DNA of 64,000 nucleotides from an uncultured Candidatus Melainabacteria bacterium (GCA_934692485.1 CAKUTX010000001.1:186001-250000), one strand, 5' to 3'; counted from the first letter of the stretch, positions 35,648 to 44,662 are shown. Notes: generated by a model not told the origin, from the letters alone. Program-made: numbers and translations.

Positions 35648-35666
35648 CGTTTTTCCTCCGTTTATC

Positions 35667-36338
35667 TTACTTTATAAATAATTTTCTACCAATCCTCAAC
35701 ATCGTCGAACCATGTTTAACCGCGATTTTGTAATCCTGACTCATCCCCATGGATAATTCTTTTAAATTACAGTCAAATTTTTGTTCAAGCTGTGTTTTTA
35801 TCTCAAAAACTTCCCCAAACAACTTGTCCAATTCGTATTCCTGCGCGCCTAGCGGAGCCATATTCATCAACCCCACAACGTTTATAGACTTGAGCTCTTT
35901 TATCAACGGAAAAACTTCAAAAATTTCTTGTTTAGAAAATCCAAACTTTTGTTCCTCGTTCGCATTATTCACTTGAAGAAGAATATTCTGAACTTTTCCA
36001 ATATTTTGAGCGTCCTCTGATATTACCTTTGCAAGCTTTAGGGAATCAACAGAATGAATGCAATCAAATGTTGAAAGGACTTTTTTTACTTTATTTGTTT
36101 GAAGATGTCCTATAAAATGAAACTTTGAATTACTTCTGATTTCTTGAGGAAGATTGTTAATCTTTTCAACTGCCTCAACAGCTCTAGACTCAGCAAAATT
36201 TCTCAACCCAGCGTTGTATGCCTCGATAATAGCACTTTCGTCGAAATACTTTGTAACTGCAATAATATTCGGTTTATAAGGTGCGATTTCTTCCTGTATC
36301 TGTAAAAGATTTTGTCTTACCGTATTTTGCATCACCAA
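35667..36338 (-). CDS. yggS: YggS-family PLP-binding protein
   Basis: A small PLP-binding protein for vitamin B6 homeostasis. It is ~222 aa with the PLP lysine in NIIAVTKYF, then FHFIGHLQTNK, ELSMGMSQDYKIAVKHGSTMLRIGRKLF. TTG, GTG and ATG codons are consecutive at the start (36338-36330), and AGGTAGG fits the ATG at 36332 about as well. It heads an operon with sepF. Confidence 0.94.
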   Translation of the reverse strand: MVMQNTVRQNLLQIQEEIAPYKPNIIAVTKYFDESAIIEAYNAGLRNFAESRAVEAVEKINNLPQEIRSNSKFHFIGHLQTNKVKKVLSTFDCIHSVDSLKLAKVISEDAQNIGKVQNILLQVNNANEEQKFGFSKQEIFEVFPLIKELKSINVVGLMNMAPLGAQEYELDKLFGEVFEIKTQLEQKFDCNLKELSMGMSQDYKIAVKHGSTMLRIGRKLFIK

Positions 36339-36374
36339 TCATCCTACCTTTACAAGAAGTTGAATATAGTATTA

Positions 36375-36403
36375 ATTGTACCTTATACATCAATACTGGA
36401 CAA
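36375..36403 (-). promoter_or_regulatory. Predicted yggS-sepF promoter
   Basis: On the minus strand TTGTCC (36398-36403), a 17-nt spacer and TACAAT (36375-36380). Confidence 0.6.
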
Positions 36404-36628
36404 CTTTTTTATTTTTCAACCTTCCTCCTATTTATTTTTACCCTGTAAACCATGATGATTACATGCTTTGAGGGGATTTAACATTTCTTCAAGTTTGGTT
36501 AATATTTTGTAATATTGTCTGGTTTTCGGCATGCTTTTCGTAATTTTGGGCATGCCTTTGATGTACATTATTAAAATAAACTATTTTTTATAATTTTTTA
36601 TCCTTTAAATGAAGGAGATTTTGTTGAT
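36404..36628. other. Intergenic region between yggS and the TPR gene
   Basis: About 225 bp without a gene. Its one notable element is GGCATGC (36528-36534) and GCATGCC (36550-36556), an inverted repeat with a 15-nt loop whose arms are also near-direct repeats. AAGGAG at 36612 has no start codon at the right distance. Confidence 0.5.
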
Positions 36629-36657
36629 TTGCAAAATTTAAAAAATTAGCCTATAAT
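36629..36657 (+). promoter_or_regulatory. Promoter giving a leaderless TPR-GT mRNA
   Basis: TTGCAA (36629-36634), a 17-nt spacer and consensus TATAAT (36652-36657) ending exactly 6 nt before ATG 36664. No Shine-Dalgarno is present. Confidence 0.75.
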
Positions 36658-36663
36658 CCAACT

Positions 36664-38115
36664 ATGTTCAACACTGCATTTAATTTACACTCTCAAGGAA
36701 AACTTGACGAGGCAGAGAAAATTTATAAAGAGATTTTGAGCAAAGAACCTGACAATGCTCAGGTTTATAATTTACTTGGTATATTAAATTTGTCCAAAAA
36801 CAACCTTAACGAGGCTGAAAAGTTTATTACAAAAGCACTCACTATAAAAAAAGAGGCATATTTTTACGAAAGTTTAGCAAAAGTTTACGAACTAAAAAAA
36901 GAATACAAGAACGAAATCGAAATTCTCGAAAAAGCTTGTAAAGAAGGATATTGCGGTTTTGAAACATATTTCATGCTCGGATTAGCATATAAAAACAATA
37001 TTGAATACGAAAAGGCTGAAAAAGCTTACCTTAGCGCAATTAAGCTTAACCCAAAATCAGAAAAAGCCTGTTATAATTTAGCCAGTTTATATTTATTTCT
37101 AAATAACCCTCAAAAAGCAATTGAATATTTTACAAAATGCTTAGAAATAAATCCTAATGATAAAGAGGTTTTGTATTTTCTTTCGCTTGGGTACTTCAGA
37201 ATAAAAGATTATGAAACCGGCACAAAATATTTTGAAAACAGGCTTTGCAGAGGAACAGCCATAACATCGCAAGAGGTTACATACCCAAACTTAATGAAAT
37301 ACGCACCTCTTTGGATGGGCGAAGATATTTCAGATAAAACACTTTATACTTATTATGAAGCCGGTTTTGGCGACATGATAATGTTTTCAAGATATATTCC
37401 GGAACTCGAAAAACGATGTAAAAAATTATTGATTAAACCGCAAAAAGAACTATCCCAACTTTTTAGGGAAAATTTTCCTAATACAGAAGTTATGGATTTA
37501 TTTTACGAGGAAAATAAAACAAAGTTTGATGTTCATCTTCCTTTTTTAAGTATCCCCTACGTTTTGGGATTAAAAAATAATGAAATTTTTGTGCACCACG
37601 ACAAATACCTTCAGGCAAAACCCGAAAAAATAAAGTATTTTAAAGAAAAATATTTTAACAATAATAAATTTAAAATTGCGATAAAGTGGCAGGGAAACAC
37701 TTACTATGAAACAGATAGAGTGATTAACGTAGAAGCTTTTGCGCCACTTTTTAATTTGCCGAATGTTAAAATATATTCTGCCCAAACGTTTGAGGGTTCT
37801 GAAGAATTTGATAAATTGGCTGATAAGTACGACATAACTGACATTAGTCAAGATTTTAAAGATTTTTCTTATACAGCTGGAGCATTAGAAAATGTGGATT
37901 TGGTAATTTCAAGTGATTCTTCATTGGCGCATTTAGCAGGTGCGATGGGCAAACGCTGTATAGTCCTCTTGCCATATAATTATAACTGGCGATGGCACAT
38001 GGATTTAAGCCACTGTGACTGGTATGATAGTGTTAAACTTTTCAGGCTCGAGAAAAAAGAAAGCTGGAACGAGCTTATGGAAAAAGTTACGAAATTTATT
38101 AGTACGCTTGTTTAA
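36664..38115 (+). CDS. TPR protein with GT9-like glycosyltransferase domain
   Basis: The 483-aa protein has about six tetratricopeptide repeats (~1-185: FNLHSQGKLDEAEKIYKEIL to NPQKAIEYFTKCLEINPND). A C-terminal glycosyltransferase-like domain follows (IAIKWQGN; VDLVISSDSSLAHLAGAMGK; LLPYNYNWRW). This TPR-GT layout is common in bacteria with surface glycans or glycosylated appendages. The acceptor is unknown. It precedes a chromate transporter pair with an unrelated role. Confidence 0.85.
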   Translation: MFNTAFNLHSQGKLDEAEKIYKEILSKEPDNAQVYNLLGILNLSKNNLNEAEKFITKALTIKKEAYFYESLAKVYELKKEYKNEIEILEKACKEGYCGFETYFMLGLAYKNNIEYEKAEKAYLSAIKLNPKSEKACYNLASLYLFLNNPQKAIEYFTKCLEINPNDKEVLYFLSLGYFRIKDYETGTKYFENRLCRGTAITSQEVTYPNLMKYAPLWMGEDISDKTLYTYYEAGFGDMIMFSRYIPELEKRCKKLLIKPQKELSQLFRENFPNTEVMDLFYEENKTKFDVHLPFLSIPYVLGLKNNEIFVHHDKYLQAKPEKIKYFKEKYFNNNKFKIAIKWQGNTYYETDRVINVEAFAPLFNLPNVKIYSAQTFEGSEEFDKLADKYDITDISQDFKDFSYTAGALENVDLVISSDSSLAHLAGAMGKRCIVLLPYNYNWRWHMDLSHCDWYDSVKLFRLEKKESWNELMEKVTKFISTLV

Positions 38116-38117
38116 GG

Positions 38118-38123
38118 TATAAT
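38118..38123 (+). promoter_or_regulatory. -10 box for leaderless chrA pair
   Basis: TATAAT ends 6 nt before ATG 38130. A weak TTTATT (38095-38100) lies 17 nt upstream, inside the preceding gene. Confidence 0.5.
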
Positions 38124-38129
38124 AATTTT

Positions 38130-38687
38130 ATGGAAAAAAGCCTTTATCAAATATTTAAAACATTTTTTAAAGTAGGGACAATGCTTTTGGGCGGAGGATA
38201 TGTTATTTTGCCGCTTTTGCAATCTGAACTTGTTGATAAAAAACATTGGATAGACGATGACGAGCTCTGTGAATTTTATGCTTTAAGTCAAAGTGTTCCT
38301 GGAATTATCGCCGCAAATACAGCAATTTTTACTGGATACAGATTGAGAGGTACAGCTGGTGCAATCACAGCAACAATTGGAATTATCATGCCAGCTTTTG
38401 TGTCGATTATTATTATTGCAAGAATTTTAGAGCAAATTGTTCAGATGCATTTTATCCAAAGTATATTTTGGGGAGTCGGAGTTGCAGTTTTAATCCTTAT
38501 TTTTCTTGCGGTGAAAGAAATGTGGAGAAAAAGTGTTGTAGATAAATTTTCATGTTGGATTTTCTTTATAACATTTGTGTTGTCCGCATTATTTAAAGCA
38601 CCACCAGCAGCACTAATCATTCTTGCCATATTTATAGGTTTATGGCTTCAAGTGCAGAAAAATATTGAATATGGAGATAAGAAATAA
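38130..38687 (+). CDS. chrA: Chromate transporter, short CHR protein 1
   Basis: A 185-aa membrane protein with one CHR domain: FKVGTMLLGGGYVILPLLQ near the N-terminus, FYALSQSVPGIIAANTAIFTG, then about five further helices. Single-domain CHR proteins work as pairs, each equivalent to half of ChrA, and export chromate or related anions. The stop overlaps the next start (TAATG). The real substrate here is not known. No Shine-Dalgarno. Confidence 0.9.
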   Translation: MEKSLYQIFKTFFKVGTMLLGGGYVILPLLQSELVDKKHWIDDDELCEFYALSQSVPGIIAANTAIFTGYRLRGTAGAITATIGIIMPAFVSIIIIARILEQIVQMHFIQSIFWGVGVAVLILIFLAVKEMWRKSVVDKFSCWIFFITFVLSALFKAPPAALIILAIFIGLWLQVQKNIEYGDKK

Positions 38688-39217
38688 TGATGGTTTATTT
38701 GAAGTTATTTTTAGAATTTTTCCATATTGGGTTATTTTCTTTTGGCGGAGGGTACGCAACATTACCTTTTTTATACCACATTGCGGATGTTCAAAAGTGG
38801 TATACGACAAAACAACTTGCCGATATGATAGCTGTATCATCTATAACTCCAGGGCCTATAGGAGTAAATGTTGCTACATTTGCAGGCTTTACCACTGCTG
38901 GAATAGCCGGAGCTGCAATTGCAACTTGCGCAGTTATTTTGCCATCACTGGTTCTTATTATAATAATTTCAAAACTTTTAGAACAATTTAGGCAAAACAA
39001 ATATGTTCAATCCGTAATTTACACCTTAAAGCCTGCTGGTTGCGGACTTTTGGCAGCTGTCGCCGTTGACATGTTTATCAACAACATTGATTTGTGCGGA
39101 ATGATTTTGCTTGCAGCATTATTTATTGCAAGTTTAACAGAAAAAAGAGATCCCCTGTTTTACATTGCTGTTTCTGCTTTCGTCGGGTTAGTTGCCGGAT
39201 TTTTTAATTTAATTTAA
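38687..39217 (+). CDS. chrA: Chromate transporter, short CHR protein 2
   Basis: The 176-aa partner of the preceding gene, with the same motif order (FHIGLFSFGGGYATLPFLY; MIAVSSITPGPIGVNVATFAG). The two halves probably form an antiparallel heterodimer. It could start at ATG 38687 or the adjacent ATG at 38690. It abuts the convergent comM gene. Confidence 0.9.
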   Translation: MMVYLKLFLEFFHIGLFSFGGGYATLPFLYHIADVQKWYTTKQLADMIAVSSITPGPIGVNVATFAGFTTAGIAGAAIATCAVILPSLVLIIIISKLLEQFRQNKYVQSVIYTLKPAGCGLLAAVAVDMFINNIDLCGMILLAALFIASLTEKRDPLFYIAVSAFVGLVAGFFNLI

Positions 39218-39219
39218 TT

Positions 39220-40749
39220 TTAGCTAAGTTTAGCCATTCTATATTGAAGTGCTTGCATAAGATGAGTTTGTTTAATATCAGAGGAATTATCTAAATCAGC
39301 AATTGTTCTTGCGAGTTTTAAAACTCTGTCGTAACGTCTGCCTGAAAGTTGGTATTTTACAACTGCAGCTTTTAACAACTCGGCTGATTGCTTGTCTATT
39401 TGGCAATATTTTTTAATTAATTTAGAAGTTAGCTCAGCATTCGTTAAAATTCCGTCATTCTTATATCTTTCAGCTTGGATTTTTCTGGCTTGAATTACTC
39501 GTTTTCTAATATCCTCAGATGATTCGCTTGTCGGTTGAGTATTCAATAATTCTGCGGATGTTAATCTCGGGACATCTACTTGTAAATCAATTCTATCAAG
39601 CAAAGGTCCAGAAAGTCTTGATTGGTAACGGCTTATTTGAAATTCAGAACAAGTGCATTGCTTTTCTTTATCCCCTAAATATCCGCAAGGACAAGGGTTC
39701 ATAGCACCAAGTAACATAAATTTTGCCGGATATTTTATTGAATGTTTTGCCCTAGAGATTACTATTTCACCATCTTCAAGCGGTTGCCTTAAAACTTCTA
39801 AAACATTTCGCGGAAATTCAACCATTTCATCAAGAAATAGAACACCTCTGTGCGCAAGCGTTATTTCTCCTGGTTTTGGAGTTGTTCCGCCACCAATAAT
39901 TCCATTTGCAGAAGCAGTGTGATGAACAGGTCTGAACGGTCTTTTTGTCATTAGCGGTTCTTTTGGCGACAAAAGTCCTGATATACTATAAATTTTGGTT
40001 AATTCAAGAGCTTCTGAAAGTTCAAGCGGAGGTAAAATAGATGCAAAACATTTTGCCATAAGGGTTTTACCAGACCCAGGAGAGCCAATCATAAGCATGT
40101 TGTGACCTCCAGCTGCAGCAATTTCAAGAGCACGTTTTGCTTTTTGTTGCCCTTTCACATCTTTAAAATCATATACATAATCCTGCTTTGAATTACTTTC
40201 TAAATAATTATTTATATCAATAATTGTGGGTTTAATCGGATTTTCTGAAAAATGATTTACGACATCAGCAAGACAATTTGCACCAAAAATATTAATATCA
40301 CCAGCAAGAGCAGCTTCCGAAGCATTAACCGCTGGAACAAAAACATTTTTCACTCCTGCATTTTTCAAACCTAAAATTAATGGTAAAACGCCAACAACCC
40401 CTCGCAAAGTTCCGTCAAGCGATAACTCTCCTATGAAAGCGCAGTCATCCACTTTTTCTTGAGTTAAAACTTCTTCTTCGATTAACAAGCCTACAGCAAT
40501 TGGCAAATCAAAGTTTGAACCTTCTTTTTTCAAATCAGCAGGGGCTAAATTTACCACAACTTTTTTTGCAGGAAAAGTAAATCCGGAATTCCTGATAGCC
40601 GAACGAACTCTATCTCTAGCTTCATTAATCGCAGCATCTGGCAACCCCACAATAGAAAAACGAGGAAGTCCGTTTAAAATATCTGTTTCAACAGAAACAG
40701 TATACGCATCAAGCCCTATTACAGTAGCAGTTGTAACTTTGTTAACCAT
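39220..40749 (-). CDS. comM: ComM/YifB-family AAA+ ATPase (Mg-chelatase-like)
   Basis: In Vibrio, ComM is a helicase that promotes branch migration during natural transformation. The 509-aa protein has an N-terminal Lon-like domain (IVGLPDAAINEARDRVRSAI) and Walker A (GSPGSGKTLMAKC) near 218. Walker B (GVLFLDEM), Cys-rich CPCG/CTCS and a C-terminal helical domain follow. With comF it hints at transformation capacity. No Shine-Dalgarno; TATTAT lies 6 nt before the ATG. Confidence 0.93.
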   Translation of the reverse strand: MVNKVTTATVIGLDAYTVSVETDILNGLPRFSIVGLPDAAINEARDRVRSAIRNSGFTFPAKKVVVNLAPADLKKEGSNFDLPIAVGLLIEEEVLTQEKVDDCAFIGELSLDGTLRGVVGVLPLILGLKNAGVKNVFVPAVNASEAALAGDINIFGANCLADVVNHFSENPIKPTIIDINNYLESNSKQDYVYDFKDVKGQQKAKRALEIAAAGGHNMLMIGSPGSGKTLMAKCFASILPPLELSEALELTKIYSISGLLSPKEPLMTKRPFRPVHHTASANGIIGGGTTPKPGEITLAHRGVLFLDEMVEFPRNVLEVLRQPLEDGEIVISRAKHSIKYPAKFMLLGAMNPCPCGYLGDKEKQCTCSEFQISRYQSRLSGPLLDRIDLQVDVPRLTSAELLNTQPTSESSEDIRKRVIQARKIQAERYKNDGILTNAELTSKLIKKYCQIDKQSAELLKAAVVKYQLSGRRYDRVLKLARTIADLDNSSDIKQTHLMQALQYRMAKLS

Positions 40750-40755
40750 AAAATA

Positions 40756-40761
40756 ATAATA
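40756..40761 (-). promoter_or_regulatory. -10 box for leaderless comM
   Basis: TATTAT on the minus strand ends 6 nt before the comM ATG. No good -35 is seen. Confidence 0.45.
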
Positions 40762-40785
40762 CTACAAAAAATAAAACAGTCTACT

Positions 40786-41103
40786 CTAGTTTATTACACA
40801 CCTGACAAGCTTGTATATTTCTCTTAATTTAACCTCATCAACAACAGCAATATCGTCTAACAATGCTTGTTTAATGTCTTGTGAATTATTCAAATGCTCA
40901 TAGGAAACCAATTCTTCAAATTTTATATTAAATGTTTCTAAAAGAGCTAAAATTGTTTCAAAAGATGGATAATGCTTACCTGTTTCTAATTTACTTAACT
41001 GTCTTGGCTCAATTTTTAGTTTTTCAGCTAGAACATCCTGAGTAAACCCATATTTTTTTCTCAACTCTTTTATGCGTTTTCCTAAAAGTTCTTTTTTATC
41101 CAC
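40786..41103 (-). CDS. XRE-family HTH regulator
   Basis: A transcription factor with an N-terminal Cro/C1-type helix-turn-helix (LRKKYGFTQDVLAEKLKIEP, then RQLSKLETGKHYPSFETI) and a short helical C-terminus. I favour the GTG at 41103 (105 aa), which has AAAGGAC upstream. An ATG at 41142 would add MIYFIIKNKRTVN and is possible if leaderless. It is divergent from the pilin gene, so autoregulation and control of the pilin promoter are plausible. Confidence 0.85.
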   Translation of the reverse strand: MDKKELLGKRIKELRKKYGFTQDVLAEKLKIEPRQLSKLETGKHYPSFETILALLETFNIKFEELVSYEHLNNSQDIKQALLDDIAVVDEVKLREIYKLVRCVIN

Positions 41104-41196
41104 ATTAACTGTCCTTTTGTTTTTAATAATAAAATATATCATTTTTATTTATAAGGAACAAAAAGACCAATAATTAACTAAAAATAGATATTTATA

Positions 41197-41225
41197 TTGA
41201 CAAATTTCAACATATATGTTATAAT
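41197..41225 (+). promoter_or_regulatory. Consensus promoter of the pilin gene with internal palindrome
   Basis: TTGACA (41197-41202), 17 nt, TATAAT (41220-41225): perfect in both boxes. The spacer ends in the 12-bp perfect palindrome AACATATATGTT (41209-41220), a candidate operator for the adjacent XRE regulator. Confidence 0.85.
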
Positions 41226-41259
41226 TATTAAAAGAAATAGATATATTTGAGGAGTTTTT

Positions 41260-42021
41260 ATGAAAATTATGCGTTCTAATGGGTTTACGTTGGCTGAAGT
41301 ACTAATTACACTTGGAATAATCGGAGTTGTCGCGGCTATGACCATGCCAAGCTTAATTGCAAACTACAATGGCAAAAAATATAGAACAGCTTTCAAAAAG
41401 ACAGTATCTGTTTTGAGTCAAGCTGCCGCAATGAATAAAGCAAACGAAGATTTTGACTATTCAGGAGCCGATGGTTCTGAGGCTGGGCTTATTGAAGAAT
41501 TATCGATATATGGCTTAGCTGAAAGGAATATTAAGAGTATTAAATTTACAAATGTTCTCGGTCGCTTTGATAATAAATCGACTACTGAACTGGAAGAAGA
41601 TGAATACGGAGATAGTTCTTATTCCATAAAACAAGCAACACCTCAATCTAATAATTATTTTGCGACTGACCAAATCGGAGCATATGCTTTGCCTGATGGG
41701 GTATGGGTAACTTTTCCCGACAACTTTAGACCAGGAGACTGCCATTTAGCAGAAGGGCAAACTATCTCCAAATGGTTTGATTATGATTGTTCCGAATACC
41801 CTGATGTTCCATGTATAGCCGGTTGTGGTGGTTATATTGATGTAAACGGTCCCAAAGGGCCTAACAAAGAAGTATCTTGTACAGCAGGAACGACATCATT
41901 TGACTTGGATGAACCTTGCACAGTAAGCGATGGCTCCATGGGAGATGTTTTCCCTGTAATATTTCATGATAGCGTCGTAGAACCTGCTACAAATGCGGCA
42001 AGAGCTGCTTTTCTGAAATAA
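41260..42021 (+). CDS. Type IV pilin-like protein
   Basis: The 253-aa protein carries a prepilin peptidase site (G-FTLAEVLITLGIIGVVA) right after a short basic leader MKIMRSN. The hydrophobic helix that follows drives pilus or pseudopilus assembly. The rest is a globular domain with six or more cysteines in its last third (DCHLAE, DVPCIAGCGG, VSCTAG, EPCTVS), likely disulphide-bonded. TGAGGAG lies 8 nt before the ATG. It may work with the PilM/N and PilO genes at 13.7-16.2 kb. Confidence 0.9.
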   Translation: MKIMRSNGFTLAEVLITLGIIGVVAAMTMPSLIANYNGKKYRTAFKKTVSVLSQAAAMNKANEDFDYSGADGSEAGLIEELSIYGLAERNIKSIKFTNVLGRFDNKSTTELEEDEYGDSSYSIKQATPQSNNYFATDQIGAYALPDGVWVTFPDNFRPGDCHLAEGQTISKWFDYDCSEYPDVPCIAGCGGYIDVNGPKGPNKEVSCTAGTTSFDLDEPCTVSDGSMGDVFPVIFHDSVVEPATNAARAAFLK

Positions 42022-42035
42022 TTTTATTTTTGTTA

Positions 42036-42041
42036 TATAAT
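42036..42041 (+). promoter_or_regulatory. -10 box for leaderless GT9 gene
   Basis: TATAAT ends 6 nt before ATG 42048. It lies just after the pilin stop. No good -35. Confidence 0.5.
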
Positions 42042-42047
42042 CTCTGT

Positions 42048-43067
42048 ATGAACATATTAGCGATAAATTTTGGTGGAATTGGTGATGAAATATTTTTCTT
42101 GCCAACTCTTATATCTTTAAAAAAAGAATTTCCTAATTCTAAAATCACCCTCGCTCTTGAACCAAGAAGCAAAAGCGTGAGTGATTTGACTGACATTATA
42201 GACGACTTGTTTCTGATTGATGTAAAGGGCAAAAACAAATACTCAGAATTATTAAAGCTCGTTTTTCTTGCTCGCAAAGGGCATTTTGATATGGTTATTT
42301 CATCAGGCGGAAATAAATTAATCAGTGTTCTACTTGCGATGATGGGAATTAAAAAACGTTACGGCTATGATACAGGGAAATTAAGTCAAATCTTATTGAC
42401 AAAAGCAATTCCTTTAAACAAAAATCAATATGCTTGCGCAATGTACCACGATTTGGTTACTCCGATTACAAAAAATAAGACGGAACTACCCGAAATTAAT
42501 ATTGCACAACAGGAAAAAATTCCTAATTCTGTTTTAATTCACCCTGGAGTTAGCAAAATGAGCGTTAACAAAGGTATGATAAAAACTGTCGGTGCAAATA
42601 TTTGGGCAGATGTTGTCGAATTACTTTTGCAAAAAGGGAAACACGTTATGTTGGCCGGTGGACCGGATGACAACGAAGTTATTGAAAATATTTTGGACAA
42701 ATTAAACCAATCTTCGGAATTTAAGAATTCTCAAAACCGACAGGACTTGTTTACGAACTATTATGGAAAAACAAAAAGTTTAAAAGATTTGGCTGTATTA
42801 ATTGGGAAAGCTGAAAAATTTATATGTTCAGACTCTGCTCCTTTGCATGTTGGTGTTGCAATGAAAACCAAAACATATGCAATTTTTGGGCCAACTGACG
42901 ACAAAATGTTAATTCCTCAGTCAGAATTGGTTACTCCGATTAAAGCAAATGATAATTGTCCAATAAAACCATGCCTTTGGGCTCATAGACAAACGACATG
43001 CGAAAGTTTAGATTGTCTAAAAATTTCTGCTCAACATATTGTTGCAGAAGTTAATCAAAACGATTAA
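42048..43067 (+). CDS. Glycosyltransferase family 9 (heptosyltransferase-like)
   Basis: The 339-aa protein has NFGGIGDEIFFLPTLISLKK at the N-terminus, matching the phosphate-binding loop of GT9. VLIHPGVSKMS and FICSDSAPLHVGVAMKTKTYAIFGPTD follow in the donor-binding domain. LPS core heptose transfer is the classic role; the sugar here is unknown. ATG 42048 is preferred to a TTG at 42030, since the intervening bases are a promoter -10. Leaderless-type start. Confidence 0.88.
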   Translation: MNILAINFGGIGDEIFFLPTLISLKKEFPNSKITLALEPRSKSVSDLTDIIDDLFLIDVKGKNKYSELLKLVFLARKGHFDMVISSGGNKLISVLLAMMGIKKRYGYDTGKLSQILLTKAIPLNKNQYACAMYHDLVTPITKNKTELPEINIAQQEKIPNSVLIHPGVSKMSVNKGMIKTVGANIWADVVELLLQKGKHVMLAGGPDDNEVIENILDKLNQSSEFKNSQNRQDLFTNYYGKTKSLKDLAVLIGKAEKFICSDSAPLHVGVAMKTKTYAIFGPTDDKMLIPQSELVTPIKANDNCPIKPCLWAHRQTTCESLDCLKISAQHIVAEVNQND

Positions 43068-43087
43068 ATAAATTACACAAATAAAAA

Positions 43088-43115
43088 AAATCGCGTAATA
43101 TTTACGCGATTTTTT
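43088..43115. terminator. Bidirectional terminator between GT9 and tdk
   Basis: TCGCGTAA (43091-43098) and TTACGCGA (43102-43109) form an 8-bp stem with A and T runs on both sides; the genes converge. Confidence 0.92.
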
Positions 43116-43732
43116 TAATGTTCAAAACTTAATAACTTGAAGCCACGCTTTTTCTTTTCCATTTCTCTATCTGGAAGTTCATAACATTTTATACAACGAG
43201 CTTCATAAGTTTCATCTCCGCCAATCATAATCAATGGAGAATTTTTATCGGCAGGCTTCCCATCGATAAGTCTTTGAGTTCTTGTAGCGTTTTCACACCC
43301 ACATTTCATACATACTGCATGAAGCTTGTGAACTTCAGTTGCAATACACATCAATTCAGGCATGCTCCCAAAAGGTTCGGCCTTAAAATCAAGTTCTAAA
43401 CCTGTTCCAATAATTTTTTTACCTTCATTCATTAGTTTTGAAATTACTTTAACTATATTTGGATCAAAAAATTGCAACTCATCTATTGCAATAACTTCAT
43501 CCTCAGGTTTTACTACACTCATAATTTGCACGGCATGCTTAACTTTTATAGCATCAAGCCATAATCCGTTTCTTGATTCTATATAATCCCCTTTTGCTCT
43601 TGTATCAATAACCGGAGAGATTACTTTAACCTTTCTTTTTGCAATAATAGAACGTCTTACTCGTCTTAACAGTTCTTCCGTTTTGCCACAACTCATTGGC
43701 CCCGTAATTAATTCAAAACTATACCCGTACAC
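43115..43732 (-). CDS. tdk: Thymidine kinase
   Basis: Type II thymidine kinase of the salvage pathway. The 205-aa protein has the P-loop GPMSCGKTEELLRR near residue 11 and the Asp-containing VIAIDELQFFD. A four-Cys zinc lasso (CMKCGC and CIKC) follows, with YEARC late. GTG start with AAGGAG upstream. Confidence 0.95.
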   Translation of the reverse strand: MYGYSFELITGPMSCGKTEELLRRVRRSIIAKRKVKVISPVIDTRAKGDYIESRNGLWLDAIKVKHAVQIMSVVKPEDEVIAIDELQFFDPNIVKVISKLMNEGKKIIGTGLELDFKAEPFGSMPELMCIATEVHKLHAVCMKCGCENATRTQRLIDGKPADKNSPLIMIGGDETYEARCIKCYELPDREMEKKKRGFKLLSFEH

Positions 43733-43751
43733 TTTAATCTCCTTTTTGATA

Positions 43752-43780
43752 ATTATACATCTCGGAAAATTTTTTTTAAA
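43752..43780 (-). promoter_or_regulatory. Predicted tdk promoter
   Basis: On the minus strand TTTAAA, a 17-nt spacer and TATAAT (43752-43757) preceded by TG (extended -10), about 20 nt before the GTG. Confidence 0.5.
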
Positions 43781-43785
43781 GTTAA

Positions 43786-44583
43786 TTAATGTAAAATTTT
43801 GTCACGCAATTTTTTTAGGCCAATACCATAGAAATATCTTAACTGTTCCGGGAAGTTATCTGAAATATCAATCATGTACATATCGTGAATAGCAAGCGCT
43901 TTTATTAAAAAAACGATTTCAGGATTTTTTGTCCAAATCACGCTAGACTCTTTGTTCTTAGTGGGTTGAGTCGTTCCAAAAACACCTTCACTGTCATCAA
44001 TTGAAACAAAAATAAATTTTCCACTAGCGTAATGCCCAAGCATGGGAATTCCTGAATGCTCAAATACAGTTCCAAAATTACATATAAAGTTATCGTATTT
44101 TACTATTTTTACAACAAGCCCTCGATTATATGCATCCAAAAGCGGTTGTTCTAGATGTTTAAAATCTTCTCCCCAAAGCTCGATATAAATAGTTTTTTCT
44201 GCATTTTTAATAATTTCAATTATTTTATCAATAATTTTAATTCTTCCACTTATTGAAAGTACAGGCTCAGTGTATTCTTCTTCTTTTATATTAGGAAGCT
44301 TTTTTTCTAAAAAATTTATTGTTGAATCTATCTTTCTTTTGTAACGCTTAGTTAATTCTTTTGGCTTAATTGGAGTATATGTAACTGGTTTTTGGCTAGA
44401 TGCAAGTACAATATTCATACCTTCAAGAGCCTTCAAAGTGTCATAAGTTCGCGATTGAGGGATATTTGCGAGTTTACTCACCTCATAACCGGTAGCCGGA
44501 AACTTTTTTAACAACGCAATATAAACTTTAGACTGATATTCGTTAAGCCCTATTTCTTTTAACTTTTCAACAATCTCATCCAT
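43786..44583 (-). CDS. TrmB-family transcriptional regulator
   Basis: The 265-aa protein has an N-terminal winged helix (LNEYQSKVYIALLKKFPATG; SRTYDTLKALEGMNIV). A coiled coil and a PLD-like effector domain (KNAEKTIYIELWGEDFKHL) follow. TrmB proteins usually sense sugars and are commonest in archaea, less so in bacteria. The promoter is TTGCCA, 17 nt, TAAACT, ending 6 nt before the ATG, with no Shine-Dalgarno. The target is unknown. Confidence 0.85.
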   Translation of the reverse strand: MDEIVEKLKEIGLNEYQSKVYIALLKKFPATGYEVSKLANIPQSRTYDTLKALEGMNIVLASSQKPVTYTPIKPKELTKRYKRKIDSTINFLEKKLPNIKEEEYTEPVLSISGRIKIIDKIIEIIKNAEKTIYIELWGEDFKHLEQPLLDAYNRGLVVKIVKYDNFICNFGTVFEHSGIPMLGHYASGKFIFVSIDDSEGVFGTTQPTKNKESSVIWTKNPEIVFLIKALAIHDMYMIDISDNFPEQLRYFYGIGLKKLRDKILH

Positions 44584-44589
44584 AAAACG

Positions 44590-44618
44590 AGTTTAGCTGA
44601 TTTTATAATTTTTGGCAA
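44590..44618 (-). promoter_or_regulatory. Promoter giving a leaderless TrmB-family mRNA
   Basis: On the minus strand TTGCCA (44613-44618), a 17-nt spacer and TAAACT (44590-44595), 6 nt before the ATG. Confidence 0.6.
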
Positions 44619-44662
44619 GTTTATGACTTTGAATTATTAATTGTGCAGACAAATTGTAATGA

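Noticed and set aside
41104..41142. Longer XRE start at ATG 41142 as a tenth leaderless gene
   Set aside because: TATAAA lies 5 nt, not 6, before this ATG, and a GTG with a ribosome site lies downstream; I left it out of the leaderless set.
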